DNA of 64,000 bases. It comes from Duganella sp. CF517. Lineage in GTDB: Bacteria; Pseudomonadota; Gammaproteobacteria; Burkholderiales; Burkholderiaceae_D. Both the position numbers and the translations under genes were made by a program. Of this stretch, positions 34,824-44,893 are shown in pieces. The stretch is from positions 1,570,780 to 1,634,779 of the forward strand of contig NZ_FODC01000001.1 of the NCBI RefSeq assembly GCF_900110275.1, written 5' to 3'. The notes below the pieces were generated by a model. It saw only the letters and a list, made by a program, of their open reading frames with translations, had not been told where the DNA came from and ran no database searches. Numbering within the stretch: the first letter of the stretch is position 1; every line of letters begins with the position of its first letter.

Positions 34824-36296
34824 ATGGCTCTTACCGATTTTGATCTGGTTCTGTTCGGCGGCAGCGGCGATCTGGCGATGCGCAAATTGCTGCCGGCGAT
34901 GTACGCCCGCGACGTGGCCAACGACCTGCCCGCGACCGCGCGCATCATCTGCGTCGGCCGCGCGGACGCCAGCCAGGAAGACTTCCTGCACACGGTCGAA
35001 ACCACCTCCAAGCCCCACGTCAAGTCGCCGGCCATCACCCCGGCCGCCTGGAGCCGCTTCACCGCGCGCATCGTCTACGTCTCGCTCAACGCCACCGACA
35101 GCGCCAGCTACAAGAACCTGGTCGAGGCGCTGCGCAAGGACGACGCCATCACCCGCGTCTACTACCTGGCCACGCCGCCGGCGATCTTCTCGCAAATCTG
35201 CGACAACCTCAAAGAGAACGGCCTGGTCACCAAGAACTCGCGCGTGGTGCTGGAAAAACCGCTCGGACGCGACCTCGCCTCGGCCAAGCAGATCAACGCC
35301 GAAGTGGGCAAGGTGTTCGAGGAATCGCAGATCTACCGGATCGACCACTACCTCGGCAAGGAAACCGTGCAGAACCTGCTGGCCCTGCGCTTCGGCAACA
35401 TCCTGTTCGAGCCGCTGTGGCGCCGCGAGTGGATCTCCGACGTGCAGATCACCATCGCCGAAAAACTCGGCGTCGGCAACCGCATGGGCTACTACGACAC
35501 CTCCGGCGCGCTGCGCGACATGCTGCAAAACCACCTGCTGCAACTGTTGTGCATCGTCGCCATGGAGCCGCCGACCTCGATCGCCCCGGACGCGGTGCGC
35601 GACGCCAAGCTGCAAGTGCTGCGCTCGCTTAAAAAATTCACGCCGACCACGCTGGCGCAAAACATCGTGCGCGGCCAGTACCGCGCCGGCCACGTCGATG
35701 GCAAGGCCGTGCCGAGCTACCGCGACGAGCCGGACGCGCCGGAACACTCGCGCACCGAGACCTTCGTCGCCATGAAGGCCGAGATCGACACGTGGCGCTG
35801 GGCCGGCGTGCCATTCTACCTGCGCACCGGCAAGCGCATGGCCGACGGCCTGGCCGAGATCGTCGTGCGCTTCAAGCAGATCCCGCACTCGATCTTCGCC
35901 CAGCCGACCAACAGCTTCCAGCCGAACTCGCTGGTGATCCGCCTGCAGCCCGACGAGGGCCTGCGCATGAACCTGATGGCCAAGACGCCCGGCGACGGCA
36001 TGCGCCTGAAGCAAGCGGAGCTGGAACTGGACTTCCGCGAATCGTTCAAGTCGCCCCGCATGGACGCCTACGAGCGCCTGCTGCTCGACGTGCTGCGCGG
36101 CCAGCTGACCTTGTTCATGCGCGGCGACGAACTGGAAGCGGCGTGGGAATGGGTCGAGCCGATCCTGAACAACTGGGAAGCCGACGACAGCTACCCGATC
36201 CCGTACGCCTCCGGCACCTGGGGTCCGGCCGCCGCCTCCGCGCTGATCGGCCGCGACGGCCTGCAGTGGCGCGAAGAAGCGCTGCCGGAAGACTAA
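34824..36296 (+). CDS. zwf: Glucose-6-phosphate 1-dehydrogenase
   Basis: Oxidises glucose 6-phosphate to 6-phosphogluconolactone with NAD(P)+. 490 residues, full length. The coenzyme-binding start is FDLVLFGGSGDLAMRKL. The substrate motif RIDHYLGKETVQNL, with the catalytic His pair, is near residue 175. Further signatures are IQITIAE-like VQITIAEKLGVGNR and WRWAGVPFYLRTGKRM. The start at 34824 begins the conserved fold; upstream in-frame codons lie in the operator region. Followed 16 bases later by hexR. Confidence 0.97.
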   Translation: MALTDFDLVLFGGSGDLAMRKLLPAMYARDVANDLPATARIICVGRADASQEDFLHTVETTSKPHVKSPAITPAAWSRFTARIVYVSLNATDSASYKNLVEALRKDDAITRVYYLATPPAIFSQICDNLKENGLVTKNSRVVLEKPLGRDLASAKQINAEVGKVFEESQIYRIDHYLGKETVQNLLALRFGNILFEPLWRREWISDVQITIAEKLGVGNRMGYYDTSGALRDMLQNHLLQLLCIVAMEPPTSIAPDAVRDAKLQVLRSLKKFTPTTLAQNIVRGQYRAGHVDGKAVPSYRDEPDAPEHSRTETFVAMKAEIDTWRWAGVPFYLRTGKRMADGLAEIVVRFKQIPHSIFAQPTNSFQPNSLVIRLQPDEGLRMNLMAKTPGDGMRLKQAELELDFRESFKSPRMDAYERLLLDVLRGQLTLFMRGDELEAAWEWVEPILNNWEADDSYPIPYASGTWGPAAASALIGRDGLQWREEALPED

Positions 36297-36312
36297 ACGC
36301 CAATCCGCTCCG

Positions 36313-37167
36313 ATGCTGCTCGACTCCATCCGCACCCAGCTCGACTCGCTCTCCAAATCGGAGCGCAAGGTCGCGCTGGCCGTGCTCGACCACCCCGGCC
36401 AGACGGTCAGCCAGAACATCACGGCGCTGGCCAAGAGCGCGCAAGTGTCCGAGCCGACCGTGGTGCGCTTTTGCCGCACCCTGGGCTATGACGGCTGGCA
36501 CGAGTTCAAGCTGAAACTGGCGCAGGGGCTGGCGCTGGCGCTGCCCGGCCTCAACGAGCAGCCGACCCAGGACGACCTCGCGGCCGACCTGGTCAACAAG
36601 ATCTGCAGCCGCTCGATCAACACCCTGCTCGACCTGCGCAACAACCTCGATCCGGACGCGATCCAGAAGGCGCTCGACATCCTGGCCAAGGCCAACAAGA
36701 TCGAGTTCTACGGCCAGGGCACGTCCGGCATCGTCGCCGCCGACGCCCAGCACAAGTTCTTCCGTTCCGGCGTGCCGACGGTGGCCTACGCCGACCCGCA
36801 CATCCACAGCATCGCCGCCGCCCTGTTGCGCACCGGCGACGCCGTGGTGGCGATTTCCCAGCGCGGCAACAGCCCGTCGCTGGTGCGCTCGATCAAGCTG
36901 GCCCGCCGCGGCGGCGCCGACGTCATCGTGCTGGCGCCGTCGGGCACGCCGCTGGCCGACCTGGCCACGGTGCTGATCCCGATCGACCTGATCTTCAACA
37001 TCGACCCCTACACGCCGATCTCGGCGCGCCTGGCGTATCTGGTCGTCATCGACGTGCTGGCCGTCGGCCTGGCCCTGCAGCGCGGCCCGGAATTCCGCAA
37101 GAAGATGCAGAACGCCCAGAAGGCGCTGCAAGAGTTCGACTTGCAATTCGACTCCTTCATCGGCTAA
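36313..37167 (+). CDS. hexR: HexR, RpiR-family repressor of hexose catabolism
   Basis: 284 residues: N-terminal RpiR-type helix-turn-helix (about 1-75; VSQNITALAKSAQVSEPTVV then RFCRTLGYDGWHEFKLKLA) and a C-terminal SIS sugar-phosphate domain (about 115-255; GQGTSGIVAADAQHKFFR, AISQRGNSPSLVRS). HexR releases its operators when it binds KDPG. Four matching operators lie upstream of edd, pgi and zwf in this window, and the gene is in the zwf unit, so it is probably self-repressed. This supports calling it HexR rather than a generic RpiR protein. Confidence 0.94.
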   Translation: MLLDSIRTQLDSLSKSERKVALAVLDHPGQTVSQNITALAKSAQVSEPTVVRFCRTLGYDGWHEFKLKLAQGLALALPGLNEQPTQDDLAADLVNKICSRSINTLLDLRNNLDPDAIQKALDILAKANKIEFYGQGTSGIVAADAQHKFFRSGVPTVAYADPHIHSIAAALLRTGDAVVAISQRGNSPSLVRSIKLARRGGADVIVLAPSGTPLADLATVLIPIDLIFNIDPYTPISARLAYLVVIDVLAVGLALQRGPEFRKKMQNAQKALQEFDLQFDSFIG

Positions 37168-37243
37168 GCTCTCGGTCTTACAAAAAAACCACTGCCTGCT
37201 CGCGTGGGTGTGCTGGCGTACGTGGGCTTCGCGCGAGGCCTCC

Positions 37244-37249
37244 TATAAT
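37244..37249 (+). promoter_or_regulatory. -10 box ahead of the KaiC-like gene
   Basis: A perfect TATAAT about 98 bases before the start codon. The -35 region at 17 bases is poor, so an activator may be needed. It marks a separate transcription unit from hexR. Confidence 0.4.
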
Positions 37250-37346
37250 TCTTGCTGTGCTACAGTGTGTCTGTTTTTTACGCAGACGCAACATTGCTGT
37301 TTGCATATGCAGTACGTTCGTGGCCGACGAGCCCCCGAGAGTGGAC

Positions 37347-38801
37347 ATGACTACCTTTACCTCCCATACCGCCCAACCCGCAGTGCGCATGCCGCTGCTG
37401 CAGACGGGCGTGTCCGGTTTCGACCAGATCCTCGGCGGCGGCTTTCCGGCCCACAGCCTGTACCTGATCCAGGGGCTGGCAGGCAGCGGCAAGACCACGT
37501 TGGCGTGCCAGATCGGCTTCCAGCACGCCCACCAAGGCAAAAAGGTGCTGATCCTGACCTTGATCGCCGAGACCCACGGCAAAATGCTCAACCACCTGAG
37601 CAGCTTTTCCTTTTTCGACGAGAAACTGGTCGGCGAGCGCATCATCTTCCTCGGCGCCTACAACGAACTGCTCAAGGGCGGTTTGCGCGAACTGCTCAAG
37701 TCGATCGCCACCACCCTGGCCGACCAGCGCCCCGACATCATGATCATCGACGGCTTCCGCACCGTGCGCGAGGCCAAGCCGTCGGACGTGGCGCTGTCCG
37801 AGTTCATGTTGTCGCTCAATTCGCTGGTGGCGACCATGCAGTGCACCACCTTCCTGCTCTCGCCCACCGAGGGCAACGTGGCGGACTCGGAAAACACGCT
37901 GGTCGACGGCTTGATCGAACTGAGCCAGTACGAGCAGGGCTTGCAGCTGATCCGCGAGATCAAGGTGTTTAAGTTGCGCGGCAGCAAGCACCTGCTGGGC
38001 CGGCACGTGTTCGAGGTCGGCGTCGACGGCGTCGCCATCTACCCGCGCCTGGAGGCGGTCAGCACCGTCTCCGGCGCCACCCCGGCCGTCTCGCGCGAGC
38101 GCCTCGGCTTCGGCATCGCCGGCTGGGACAAGCTGACCAACGGCGGCGTGGCGCGCGGTTCGACCACGGCGCTGCTGGGCAATCCGGGCGTCGGCAAGAC
38201 CCTGATGGGCCTGCACTTCATCTACGAGGGGCTCAAGCGCGGCGAAAACTGCCTGATCGCCGGCTTCTACGAGTCGCCGCTGCGGCTGCTGGAAAAATCG
38301 GCCAGCGTCGGCATGGACATGACACCCTATTACGAGAGCGGCGCGCTGGAAGTCATCTGGCACCCGCCGCTCGAGGTGCTGGTCGACGCCATGGCCCAGG
38401 AAATGCTGCGCAACGTCGAGCGGCGCGGCGTCACGCGCTTGCTGATGGACGGCCTCGACGGCCTGCGCGAGATCGTCATCCACGAGGGCCGCTCGCGCTC
38501 CTTCCTGGCCGCGCTGGTCAACGAACTGCGTTGCCGCAACGTCACCAGCTTCTTCACGCAAGAGCTGCCGTACTTCGGCAACGGGCCGGCGCACAGCGAA
38601 GTGTCGGCCTCGATGTTGTTTGAAAACATCATCCTGTTGCGCTACGTCGACGTGCGCGGCATCAACCGGCGCCAGATCGGCGTGCTCAAGCTGCGCGAGA
38701 ACAGCTACGACGCGGCCAACCACATCCTGCTCATCTCAGACCACGGCATGACGATCGAGGGCGCCGTGTTCGGCCCCGTCGCGCCGCCGCAGACGTTATA
38801 G
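37347..38801 (+). CDS. KaiC-like double-domain ATPase
   Basis: 484 residues with two RecA-type domains. Domain 1 has Walker A GLAGSGKT at 43-50 and Walker B IMIIDGF. Domain 2 has Walker A GNPGVGKT at 278-285 and Walker B LLMDGLDG. The paired catalytic glutamates of cyanobacterial KaiC are incomplete: LIAETHG in domain 1 and GFYESP in domain 2. By my alignment the phosphorylation pair Ser-Thr reads Ser-Met (SASMLFENI), so classical autophosphorylation is doubtful. No kaiA or kaiB is present. A receiver protein gene follows 9 bases later; signalling through it is inferred. Confidence 0.88.
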   Translation: MTTFTSHTAQPAVRMPLLQTGVSGFDQILGGGFPAHSLYLIQGLAGSGKTTLACQIGFQHAHQGKKVLILTLIAETHGKMLNHLSSFSFFDEKLVGERIIFLGAYNELLKGGLRELLKSIATTLADQRPDIMIIDGFRTVREAKPSDVALSEFMLSLNSLVATMQCTTFLLSPTEGNVADSENTLVDGLIELSQYEQGLQLIREIKVFKLRGSKHLLGRHVFEVGVDGVAIYPRLEAVSTVSGATPAVSRERLGFGIAGWDKLTNGGVARGSTTALLGNPGVGKTLMGLHFIYEGLKRGENCLIAGFYESPLRLLEKSASVGMDMTPYYESGALEVIWHPPLEVLVDAMAQEMLRNVERRGVTRLLMDGLDGLREIVIHEGRSRSFLAALVNELRCRNVTSFFTQELPYFGNGPAHSEVSASMLFENIILLRYVDVRGINRRQIGVLKLRENSYDAANHILLISDHGMTIEGAVFGPVAPPQTL

Positions 38802-38810
38802 CGAGATGAC

Positions 38811-39215
38811 ATGAGCAACTCCCCGGCAATCACGGACGCCAACCCGGATGGAAAAATCATCCTGGTGGTCGACGACGAGTTCGACGTCCTGTCGGCGTAC
38901 ACGATGCTGTTCGAGTACCGCGGCTACCGCGTGCGCACCGCCGGCAACGGCGCCGAGGCGCTGGCGCTGGCGGCGCGCGAGCGCCCGGACATCATCGTCT
39001 CCGACTACATGATGCCGGTCATGGACGGCGCCCAGTTGTGCCTGCAATGGCGCGCCGACCCGGCGCTGGCCGCCATCCCCTTCATCCTGGCCAGCGCCGG
39101 CATCCCGCGCAAGGACGAAGTGCTGCCTTACGACACCTTCTTCCGCAAACCGGTCCGCTTCGAGGTGCTGCTCGAGGAAATCGCGCGCCTGATCGCCGCC
39201 CGCGCGGCGTCCTGA
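38811..39215 (+). CDS. Stand-alone response regulator receiver next to KaiC-like gene
   Basis: 134 residues, receiver domain only after a short leader. Acidic pocket VDDEFD, phospho-acceptor Asp in IIVSDYMMPVMDG, conserved Ser/Ala in FILASAG and Lys in FFRKPVRFE. It lies 9 bases behind the KaiC-like gene, so cotranscribed. KaiC homologues in non-cyanobacteria are often encoded with receivers or kinases. No output domain; partner kinase not visible. Confidence 0.88.
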   Translation: MSNSPAITDANPDGKIILVVDDEFDVLSAYTMLFEYRGYRVRTAGNGAEALALAARERPDIIVSDYMMPVMDGAQLCLQWRADPALAAIPFILASAGIPRKDEVLPYDTFFRKPVRFEVLLEEIARLIAARAAS

Positions 39216-39308
39216 TATAACCACTATCGCGCACGCTCGCTTTCTCTTGGCGGCTCCCTTGAGTACAATAAGACAACGCAATCCCCTTACCTTTGATTGG
39301 CAGCGCAC

Positions 39309-40244
39309 ATGAACCAACTCGAACAGCTCAAGCAATTCACCACCGTGGTCGCCGACACCGGCGACTTCCAGTCGATCCAGGCCTACACCCCGCGCGACGC
39401 CACCACCAACCCGTCGCTGATCCTCAAGGCGGTGCAAAAGGACGAGTACAAGCCGCTGCTGGAAAAAGCCGTGCGCGACAACCTCGACCGCTCGATCCCG
39501 GACACCATCGACCACCTGCTGGTGGCCTTCGGCAAGCAGATCCTGCGCATCATCCCGGGCCGCGTGTCGACCGAGATCGACGCCCGCCTGTCGTTCGACG
39601 TCGACGGCTCGGTGGCCAAGGGACGCGACCTGATCAAGCTGTACGAGGCGGCCGGCATCGAGCGCGAACGCGTGCTCATCAAGATGGCCGCCACTTGGGA
39701 AGGCATCCGCGCCGCCGAGATCCTGGAAAAGGAAGGCATCCGCTGCAACATGACCCTGCTGTTCTCGCTGGGCCAGGCGATCGCCTGCGCCGACGCCGGC
39801 GCCCAGCTGATCTCGCCGTTCGTCGGCCGCATCTACGACTGGTACAAAAAATCGACCGGCATCGACTACACCGGCGCCGAAGACCCGGGCGTGCAGTCGG
39901 TCAAGCGCATCTACAACTACTACCGCAAGTTCGGCTACAAGACCGAGGTGATGGGCGCGAGCTTCCGCAACACCGGCCAGATCCTCGAACTGGCCGGCTG
40001 CGACCTGCTCACCATCAGCCCCGACCTGCTGCAAAAGCTGGCCGACACCGAGGCCCCGGTCGAGCGCAAGCTCAGCGCCGACAAAGTGCCGTCGTCGGGC
40101 ATCATCAAGCTGACCCAGGACGAGAAAACCTTCCGCTTCCAGCTCAACGAGGACCAGATGGCGTCCGAGAAGCTGGCCGAGGGCATCCGCGCCTTCTGCG
40201 CCGATTCGGGCAAGCTGAAACAAATCATCTCCGGCATGCGCTGA
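39309..40244 (+). CDS. tal: Transaldolase
   Basis: Transfers dihydroxyacetone units between sugar phosphates in the non-oxidative pentose phosphate pathway. 311 residues, TalB type. [15 protein letters not shown] opens the barrel. The Schiff-base Lys is in [15 protein letters not shown] near residue 128; [18 protein letters not shown] and [11 protein letters not shown] follow. The ATG at 39309 is taken; a TTG four codons earlier is in frame. Followed by a strong hairpin. It closes the sugar-phosphate block. Confidence 0.97.
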   Translation: MNQLEQLKQFTTVVADTGDFQSIQAYTPRDATTNPSLILKAVQKDEYKPLLEKAVRDNLDRSIPDTIDHLLVAFGKQILRIIPGRVSTEIDARLSFDVDGSVAKGRDLIKLYEAAGIERERVLIKMAATWEGIRAAEILEKEGIRCNMTLLFSLGQAIACADAGAQLISPFVGRIYDWYKKSTGIDYTGAEDPGVQSVKRIYNYYRKFGYKTEVMGASFRNTGQILELAGCDLLTISPDLLQKLADTEAPVERKLSADKVPSSGIIKLTQDEKTFRFQLNEDQMASEKLAEGIRAFCADSGKLKQIISGMR

Positions 40245-40273
40245 GCCCGGCATGACGGACCCGGTCGGACCGG

Positions 40274-40313
40274 AAGGGGCGGGAGCGCGGCGGCGGCCGG
40301 GCTCCCGCCCCTT
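40274..40313 (+). terminator. Strong hairpin behind tal
   Basis: AAGGGGCGGGAGC and GCTCCCGCCCCTT form a perfect 13-bp stem with a 14-base loop, followed by GCCCTTT. A second 8-bp hairpin (GCGGTGGC / GCCACCGC, 40321-40342) comes next. The remaining sequence to 40525 turns AT-rich (40405-40460) with TGTAC and TTACA half-sites and probably holds the efflux promoter. Confidence 0.7.
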
Positions 40314-40525
40314 GCCCTTTGCGGTGGCGTTTCAGCCACCGCCGGTCGAAATCCGGCCACCGCCGCTGCGCCATCTCGCACCAAAATGCGGCAATTTCGC
40401 GCAACTTGTCGCATATCGATCTGTACAAAACGTTACATAACTGTCTGTATTACAATGTTGCAGCCTCGGCCGGCACCCGCTCCGGCCGGCATACGTCCAA
40501 CACCATTCTTTTCAGAGACCATCCA

Positions 40526-41728
40526 ATGAGATCCGTCCCTCGTTTCACTGCATTCGGCTGCGCCGCCCTCACCCTTGCCGTGCTCAGCGCCTGCGGCAAG
40601 AAAGACGCCGCGCCCGCCGCCCCGCCGCCGCCGAAGGTGGCGGTGGTCACGGTGGCGCCGGCCAGCATCACGCTGACCAGCGAACTGCCCGGCCGCACCG
40701 AGGCGTCGCGCATCGCCGAGGTGCGCGCGCGCACCGCCGGCATCGTGCTGAAACGGGTGTTCAAGGAGGGCGGCGACGTCAAGGCCGGCGAGGTGCTGTT
40801 CCGCATCGATCCGGCCAGCTTCCAGGCCTCGTTCGACAGCGCCCAGGCCGCCGTCGGCCGCGCCGAGGCCAACCTGGCCCAGGCCGACCTGCGCGTCAAG
40901 CGCTACACGCCGCTGCTGGCCGCCCAGGCCGTCAGCCAGCAGGAATACGACGACGCCATCACGTCGCAGAAGCAGGCCCGCGCCGACCTGGCCACGGCCA
41001 AGGCCGCGCGCACCAACGCCGGCCTGACCCTGGGCTACGCCACCGTTACCGCGCCGATCTCCGGCCGCGTCGGCCGCGCGCTGGTGACCGAGGGCGCGCT
41101 GGTCGGCCAGGGCGAAGCGACGCCGATGGCCACCGTGCAGCAGCTCGACCCGATCTACGTCACCATCACGCAATCGTCGACCGAGCTGCTCAAGCTGCGC
41201 CGGGCGCTGGCCGACGGCCGACTCAAAAGCGCCGGCAACGGGGGAAGCAAAACCGAGGCGCGCGTGTCCCTGGTGACCGAGGACGGCCAGACCTATCCGC
41301 AAACGGGCAAGCTGCTGTTCGCCGATGTGTCGGTCGACCAGACCACCGGCTCGGTGTCGATGCGCGCCGAGTTCCCGAATCCGCACCGCACCCTGCTGCC
41401 GGGCATGTACGTGCGCGCGCGACTCGAGCAAGGCGTCAACGAGGCCGCCATCACCGTGCCGCAGCAGGCCGTGGTGCGCGGCACCGAAGGCGCCACCGTG
41501 CTGCTGGTCGGCGCCGACAACAAGGTCACCGCCCAGCCGGTCAAGGCCGACGCCGCGCAAAACGGCAGCTGGGTCGTCAGCGCCGGCCTCAAGGGCGGCG
41601 AGCGCGTGATCGTCGAGGGCTTCCAGAAGGCCAAGCCGGGCGCCACCGTGACACCGGAAGCGTGGAAGGGGCCGGTCGGCACGCCGCCGGCCGCCGCGCC
41701 ATCGGCGCCAGCCGCCGCCGCCAAATAA
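40526..41728 (+). CDS. RND efflux periplasmic adaptor (AcrA/MexA family lipoprotein)
   Basis: 400 residues. The lipoprotein signal ends LSAC-GKKD (lipid-anchored Cys at about 24). Barrel-sandwich, coiled-coil and beta-barrel parts are in family order: VRARTAGIVLKRVFKEGGDV, a long Ala/Gln-rich helical hairpin (about 95-165), TVTAPISGRVGRALVTEGALV, LLPGMYVRARLEQG. It links the inner-membrane pump to the outer-membrane channel. The tail is Pro/Ala-rich. First gene of a three-gene pump operon; no TetR-type repressor gene adjoins. Confidence 0.94.
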   Translation: MRSVPRFTAFGCAALTLAVLSACGKKDAAPAAPPPPKVAVVTVAPASITLTSELPGRTEASRIAEVRARTAGIVLKRVFKEGGDVKAGEVLFRIDPASFQASFDSAQAAVGRAEANLAQADLRVKRYTPLLAAQAVSQQEYDDAITSQKQARADLATAKAARTNAGLTLGYATVTAPISGRVGRALVTEGALVGQGEATPMATVQQLDPIYVTITQSSTELLKLRRALADGRLKSAGNGGSKTEARVSLVTEDGQTYPQTGKLLFADVSVDQTTGSVSMRAEFPNPHRTLLPGMYVRARLEQGVNEAAITVPQQAVVRGTEGATVLLVGADNKVTAQPVKADAAQNGSWVVSAGLKGGERVIVEGFQKAKPGATVTPEAWKGPVGTPPAAAPSAPAAAAK

Positions 41729-41740
41729 TCGGGAGACCAG

Positions 41741-44700
41741 ATGGCCAAGTTCTTCATCGACCGCCCCGTGTTCGCGTGGGTGATCGCGCTGTTCATCCTG
41801 ATCGGCGGCGCGCTGTCGATCACCCTGCTGCCGGTGGCGCAATACCCGACCATCGCGCCGCCGTCGATCGTCATCGACGCCACCTATCCGGGCGCCACCG
41901 CCCAGATCCTCGACGACGCCGTCACCAGCGTGATCGAACAGGAGATGAACGGCGCCGACGGCCTCCAGTACGTCGAGGCCGTCAGCGAGGGCAACGGCTC
42001 GGTGTCGATCACCGTCACCTTCCTGCCCGGCACCAACCCCGACCTGGCCGCCGTCGACGTGCAAAACCGCATCAAGCGGGTCGAGTCGCGCCTGCCGCAG
42101 GCGGTCACGCAACAGGGCGTCAACGTCAACAAGGCGCGCAGCAACATCCTGATGTTCGTCGGCATCTCGTCGACCGACGGCAAGCTCGACACGGCCGCCA
42201 TCGGCGACTACGCCGCCCGCAACATCGTCAACGAACTCAAACGCCTGCCCGGCGTGGGCCAGGCCCAGCTGTTCGGCACCGAGCGCGCCATGCGCGTCTG
42301 GGTCGATCCGGCCAAGCTGCTCGGCCTGCGCCTGACGATGGCCGACGTCACCGCCGCCATCCGCGCCCAGAACGCCCAGGTCACCGCCGGCACCCTGGGC
42401 GACCTGCCGTCGCCCGAGTCGCAGGCCTACGCCGCGCCGATCGTGGTGCAGGGCCAGCTGACCTCGCCGGAGGAATTCGGCAAGGTGGTGCTGCGCTCCA
42501 ACACCAATGGCGCCATCGTGCGCTTGAGCGATGTCGCCCGCATCGAGATGGCCGGCGCCAACTTCAACCGCAGCTCGCGCCTGGACGGCAAGCCGTTCGT
42601 GGCCGTCGCCGTGCAGCAGTCGCTGACCGGCAACGCGCTGGCCACCGCCACGCTGGTGCGCGCCAAGATGGACGAGCTGTCCAAGTTCTTCCCGCCGGGG
42701 ATCAAGTACACCGTGCCCTACGACACCTCGACCTTCGTCAAGATTTCGATCGAGGAGGTGGTCAAGACGCTGTTCGAAGCGGTGTTCCTGGTGTTCATCG
42801 TCATGTACGTGTTCCTGCAGAACCTGCGCTACACCTTGATTCCGACCATCGTCGTACCGATCGCGCTGATGGGCACGCTGGCGGTGATGCAGGTGGCCGG
42901 CTTCTCGATCAACGTGCTGACCATGTTCGGCATGGTGCTGGCGATCGGCATCCTGGTCGACGACGCCATCGTCGTCGTCGAGAACGTCGAGCGCATCATG
43001 AGCGAGGAAGGCCTGTCGCCGCGCGACGCCACCCGCAAGGCGATGTCGCAGATCACCGGCGCCATCGTCGGCATCACCTTGGTGCTGATCGCCGTGTTCA
43101 TTCCGATGGCCTTCTTCGGCGGCGCCGTCGGCGCCATCTACCGCCAGTTCTCGCTGTCGATGGTGTCGGCGATGGTGTTCTCGGCGCTGATGGCGCTGAC
43201 GCTGACGCCGGCGCTGTGCGCCACCATCCTCAAGCCGGTCGAGGCCGGCCACCACCACGAGAAGAAGGGCTTCTTCGGCTGGTTCAACCGCAAGTTCGCC
43301 GTCACCGCCACCGGCTACCAGGGCATGATCGCCAAGATGCTCAAGCGCACCGGCCGCTTCATGATCGTGTTCCTGCTCATCTGCGGCGTGGTCGGCTGGC
43401 TGTACGCGCGCCTGCCGTCGTCGTTCCTGCCGAACGAGGACCAGGGCTACATCATCGCCAACGTCCAGCTGCCGCCGGGCGCCTCGCGCAGCCGCACCGA
43501 GGCCGTGCTGGCCCAGGTCGAGCACTACCTGCACCAGCAGCCGGCCGTGGCGCGCACCATCGCGGTGGCCGGCTTCAGCTTCTCCGGCGCCGGCCAGAAC
43601 GTCGGCCTGGTGTTCGTGCCGCTCAAGGACTGGAGCGAGCGCGGCGCCGACGACGCCGCCGACAAGGTCGCCGCGCGCGCGCTCAAGGCGCTGTCGGGCA
43701 TCGCCGACGCCGTGGTCTTCCCGCTCAGCCCTCCCCCGATCCGCGAGCTGGGCAACGCCACCGGCATCACCGCGCGCCTGCAGGACCGCGCCGGCGCCGG
43801 CCACGCCGGCCTGCTCGACGCCCGCAACCAGCTGCTGGCCCTGGCCGGCAAGAGCGAGATCCTCAAGGGCGTGCGCCCCGAGGGCCTGGAGGACGCGCCG
43901 CAGCTGCAGATCGACATCGACCGCGACAAGGCCAACGCGCTGGGCGTGGCGTTCGCCGACATCAACAGCCTGCTGTCGGTGGGCCTCGGTTCGAGCTACG
44001 TCAACGACTTCACCAGCACCGGGCGCCAGCAACGCGTCATCGTGCAGGCCGACGCGCCGCAGCGCCTGCAGCCGGAAGACCTGCTGCGCCTGAACGTGCG
44101 CAGCGCCGCCGGCGGCATGGTGCCGCTGTCGGCGGTGGCCGGCACGCGCTGGATCAACGGCCCGGTACAGCTGGTGCGCTACAACGGCTACCCGGCCATC
44201 AAGCTGACCGGCGACGCCGCGCCGGGCCGCAGCACCGGCGAGGCGATGGCCGAACTGGAACGGCTGGCCGCGCAGCTGCCGCCCGGCTTCAGCATCGAAT
44301 GGACCGGCCAGTCGCTGGAAGAGAAAACCTCCGGCTCGCAGGCGCCGGCGCTGTTCGCGCTGTCGATGCTGGCCGCCTTCCTGGTGCTGGCCGCGCTGTA
44401 TGAAAGCGAATCGATCCCGGTGGCCGTGCTGCTGGTGGTGCCGCTGGGGATCCTTGGCGCGCTGCTCGGCGCCCATATCCGCGACCTGCCCAACGACGTG
44501 TACTTCAAGGTCGGCCTGATCGCGATCATCGGCCTGTCGGCCAAGAACGCGATCCTGATCATCGAATTCGCCAAGGACTTGCAGGCGCAGGGCATGGGCC
44601 TGATCGAGGCGACGCTGGAGGCGGTGCACCTGCGCTTCCGCCCCATCATCATGACCTCGCTGGCCTTCATCCTCGGCGTGCTGCCGCTGGTGATCGCCAC

Positions 44701-44893
44701 CGGCGCCGGCTCGGCCAGCCAGCGCGCCATCGGCACCGGCGTGATGGGCGGCATGATCACGGCGACGGTGCTGGCGGTGTTCCTGGTGCCGGTATTCTTC
44801 GTGGTGATCCGTAAAATCTTCAAGGGCAGCGAACGCCAGCGCAAGCTGGCCGCTCACGAAATGGACGACAAAAAGCATGAGACTTATGACTAA
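41741..44893 (+). CDS. RND efflux pump permease (AcrB/MexB family, HAE1)
   Basis: 1050 residues, the standard size of a hydrophobe/amphiphile RND transporter, with 12 membrane segments and two large periplasmic loops. It opens AKFFIDRPVFAWVIALFILI. The proton-relay aspartate pair lies in TM4 (GILVDDAIVVVENVERI). FMYVFLQ-like VMYVFLQNLRYTLIP and GLSAKNAILIIEFAKD are typical. GGGAG ribosome site 6 bases upstream. Drives proton-coupled export of drugs or other amphiphiles. Its end overlaps the outer-membrane gene by 17 bases. Confidence 0.96.
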   Translation: MAKFFIDRPVFAWVIALFILIGGALSITLLPVAQYPTIAPPSIVIDATYPGATAQILDDAVTSVIEQEMNGADGLQYVEAVSEGNGSVSITVTFLPGTNPDLAAVDVQNRIKRVESRLPQAVTQQGVNVNKARSNILMFVGISSTDGKLDTAAIGDYAARNIVNELKRLPGVGQAQLFGTERAMRVWVDPAKLLGLRLTMADVTAAIRAQNAQVTAGTLGDLPSPESQAYAAPIVVQGQLTSPEEFGKVVLRSNTNGAIVRLSDVARIEMAGANFNRSSRLDGKPFVAVAVQQSLTGNALATATLVRAKMDELSKFFPPGIKYTVPYDTSTFVKISIEEVVKTLFEAVFLVFIVMYVFLQNLRYTLIPTIVVPIALMGTLAVMQVAGFSINVLTMFGMVLAIGILVDDAIVVVENVERIMSEEGLSPRDATRKAMSQITGAIVGITLVLIAVFIPMAFFGGAVGAIYRQFSLSMVSAMVFSALMALTLTPALCATILKPVEAGHHHEKKGFFGWFNRKFAVTATGYQGMIAKMLKRTGRFMIVFLLICGVVGWLYARLPSSFLPNEDQGYIIANVQLPPGASRSRTEAVLAQVEHYLHQQPAVARTIAVAGFSFSGAGQNVGLVFVPLKDWSERGADDAADKVAARALKALSGIADAVVFPLSPPPIRELGNATGITARLQDRAGAGHAGLLDARNQLLALAGKSEILKGVRPEGLEDAPQLQIDIDRDKANALGVAFADINSLLSVGLGSSYVNDFTSTGRQQRVIVQADAPQRLQPEDLLRLNVRSAAGGMVPLSAVAGTRWINGPVQLVRYNGYPAIKLTGDAAPGRSTGEAMAELERLAAQLPPGFSIEWTGQSLEEKTSGSQAPALFALSMLAAFLVLAALYESESIPVAVLLVVPLGILGALLGAHIRDLPNDVYFKVGLIAIIGLSAKNAILIIEFAKDLQAQGMGLIEATLEAVHLRFRPIIMTSLAFILGVLPLVIATGAGSASQRAIGTGVMGGMITATVLAVFLVPVFFVVIRKIFKGSERQRKLAAHEMDDKKHETYD

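Noticed and set aside
37347..38801. The KaiC-like protein as a circadian oscillator component
   Set aside because: No kaiA or kaiB is present and the catalytic and phosphorylation residues are incomplete.
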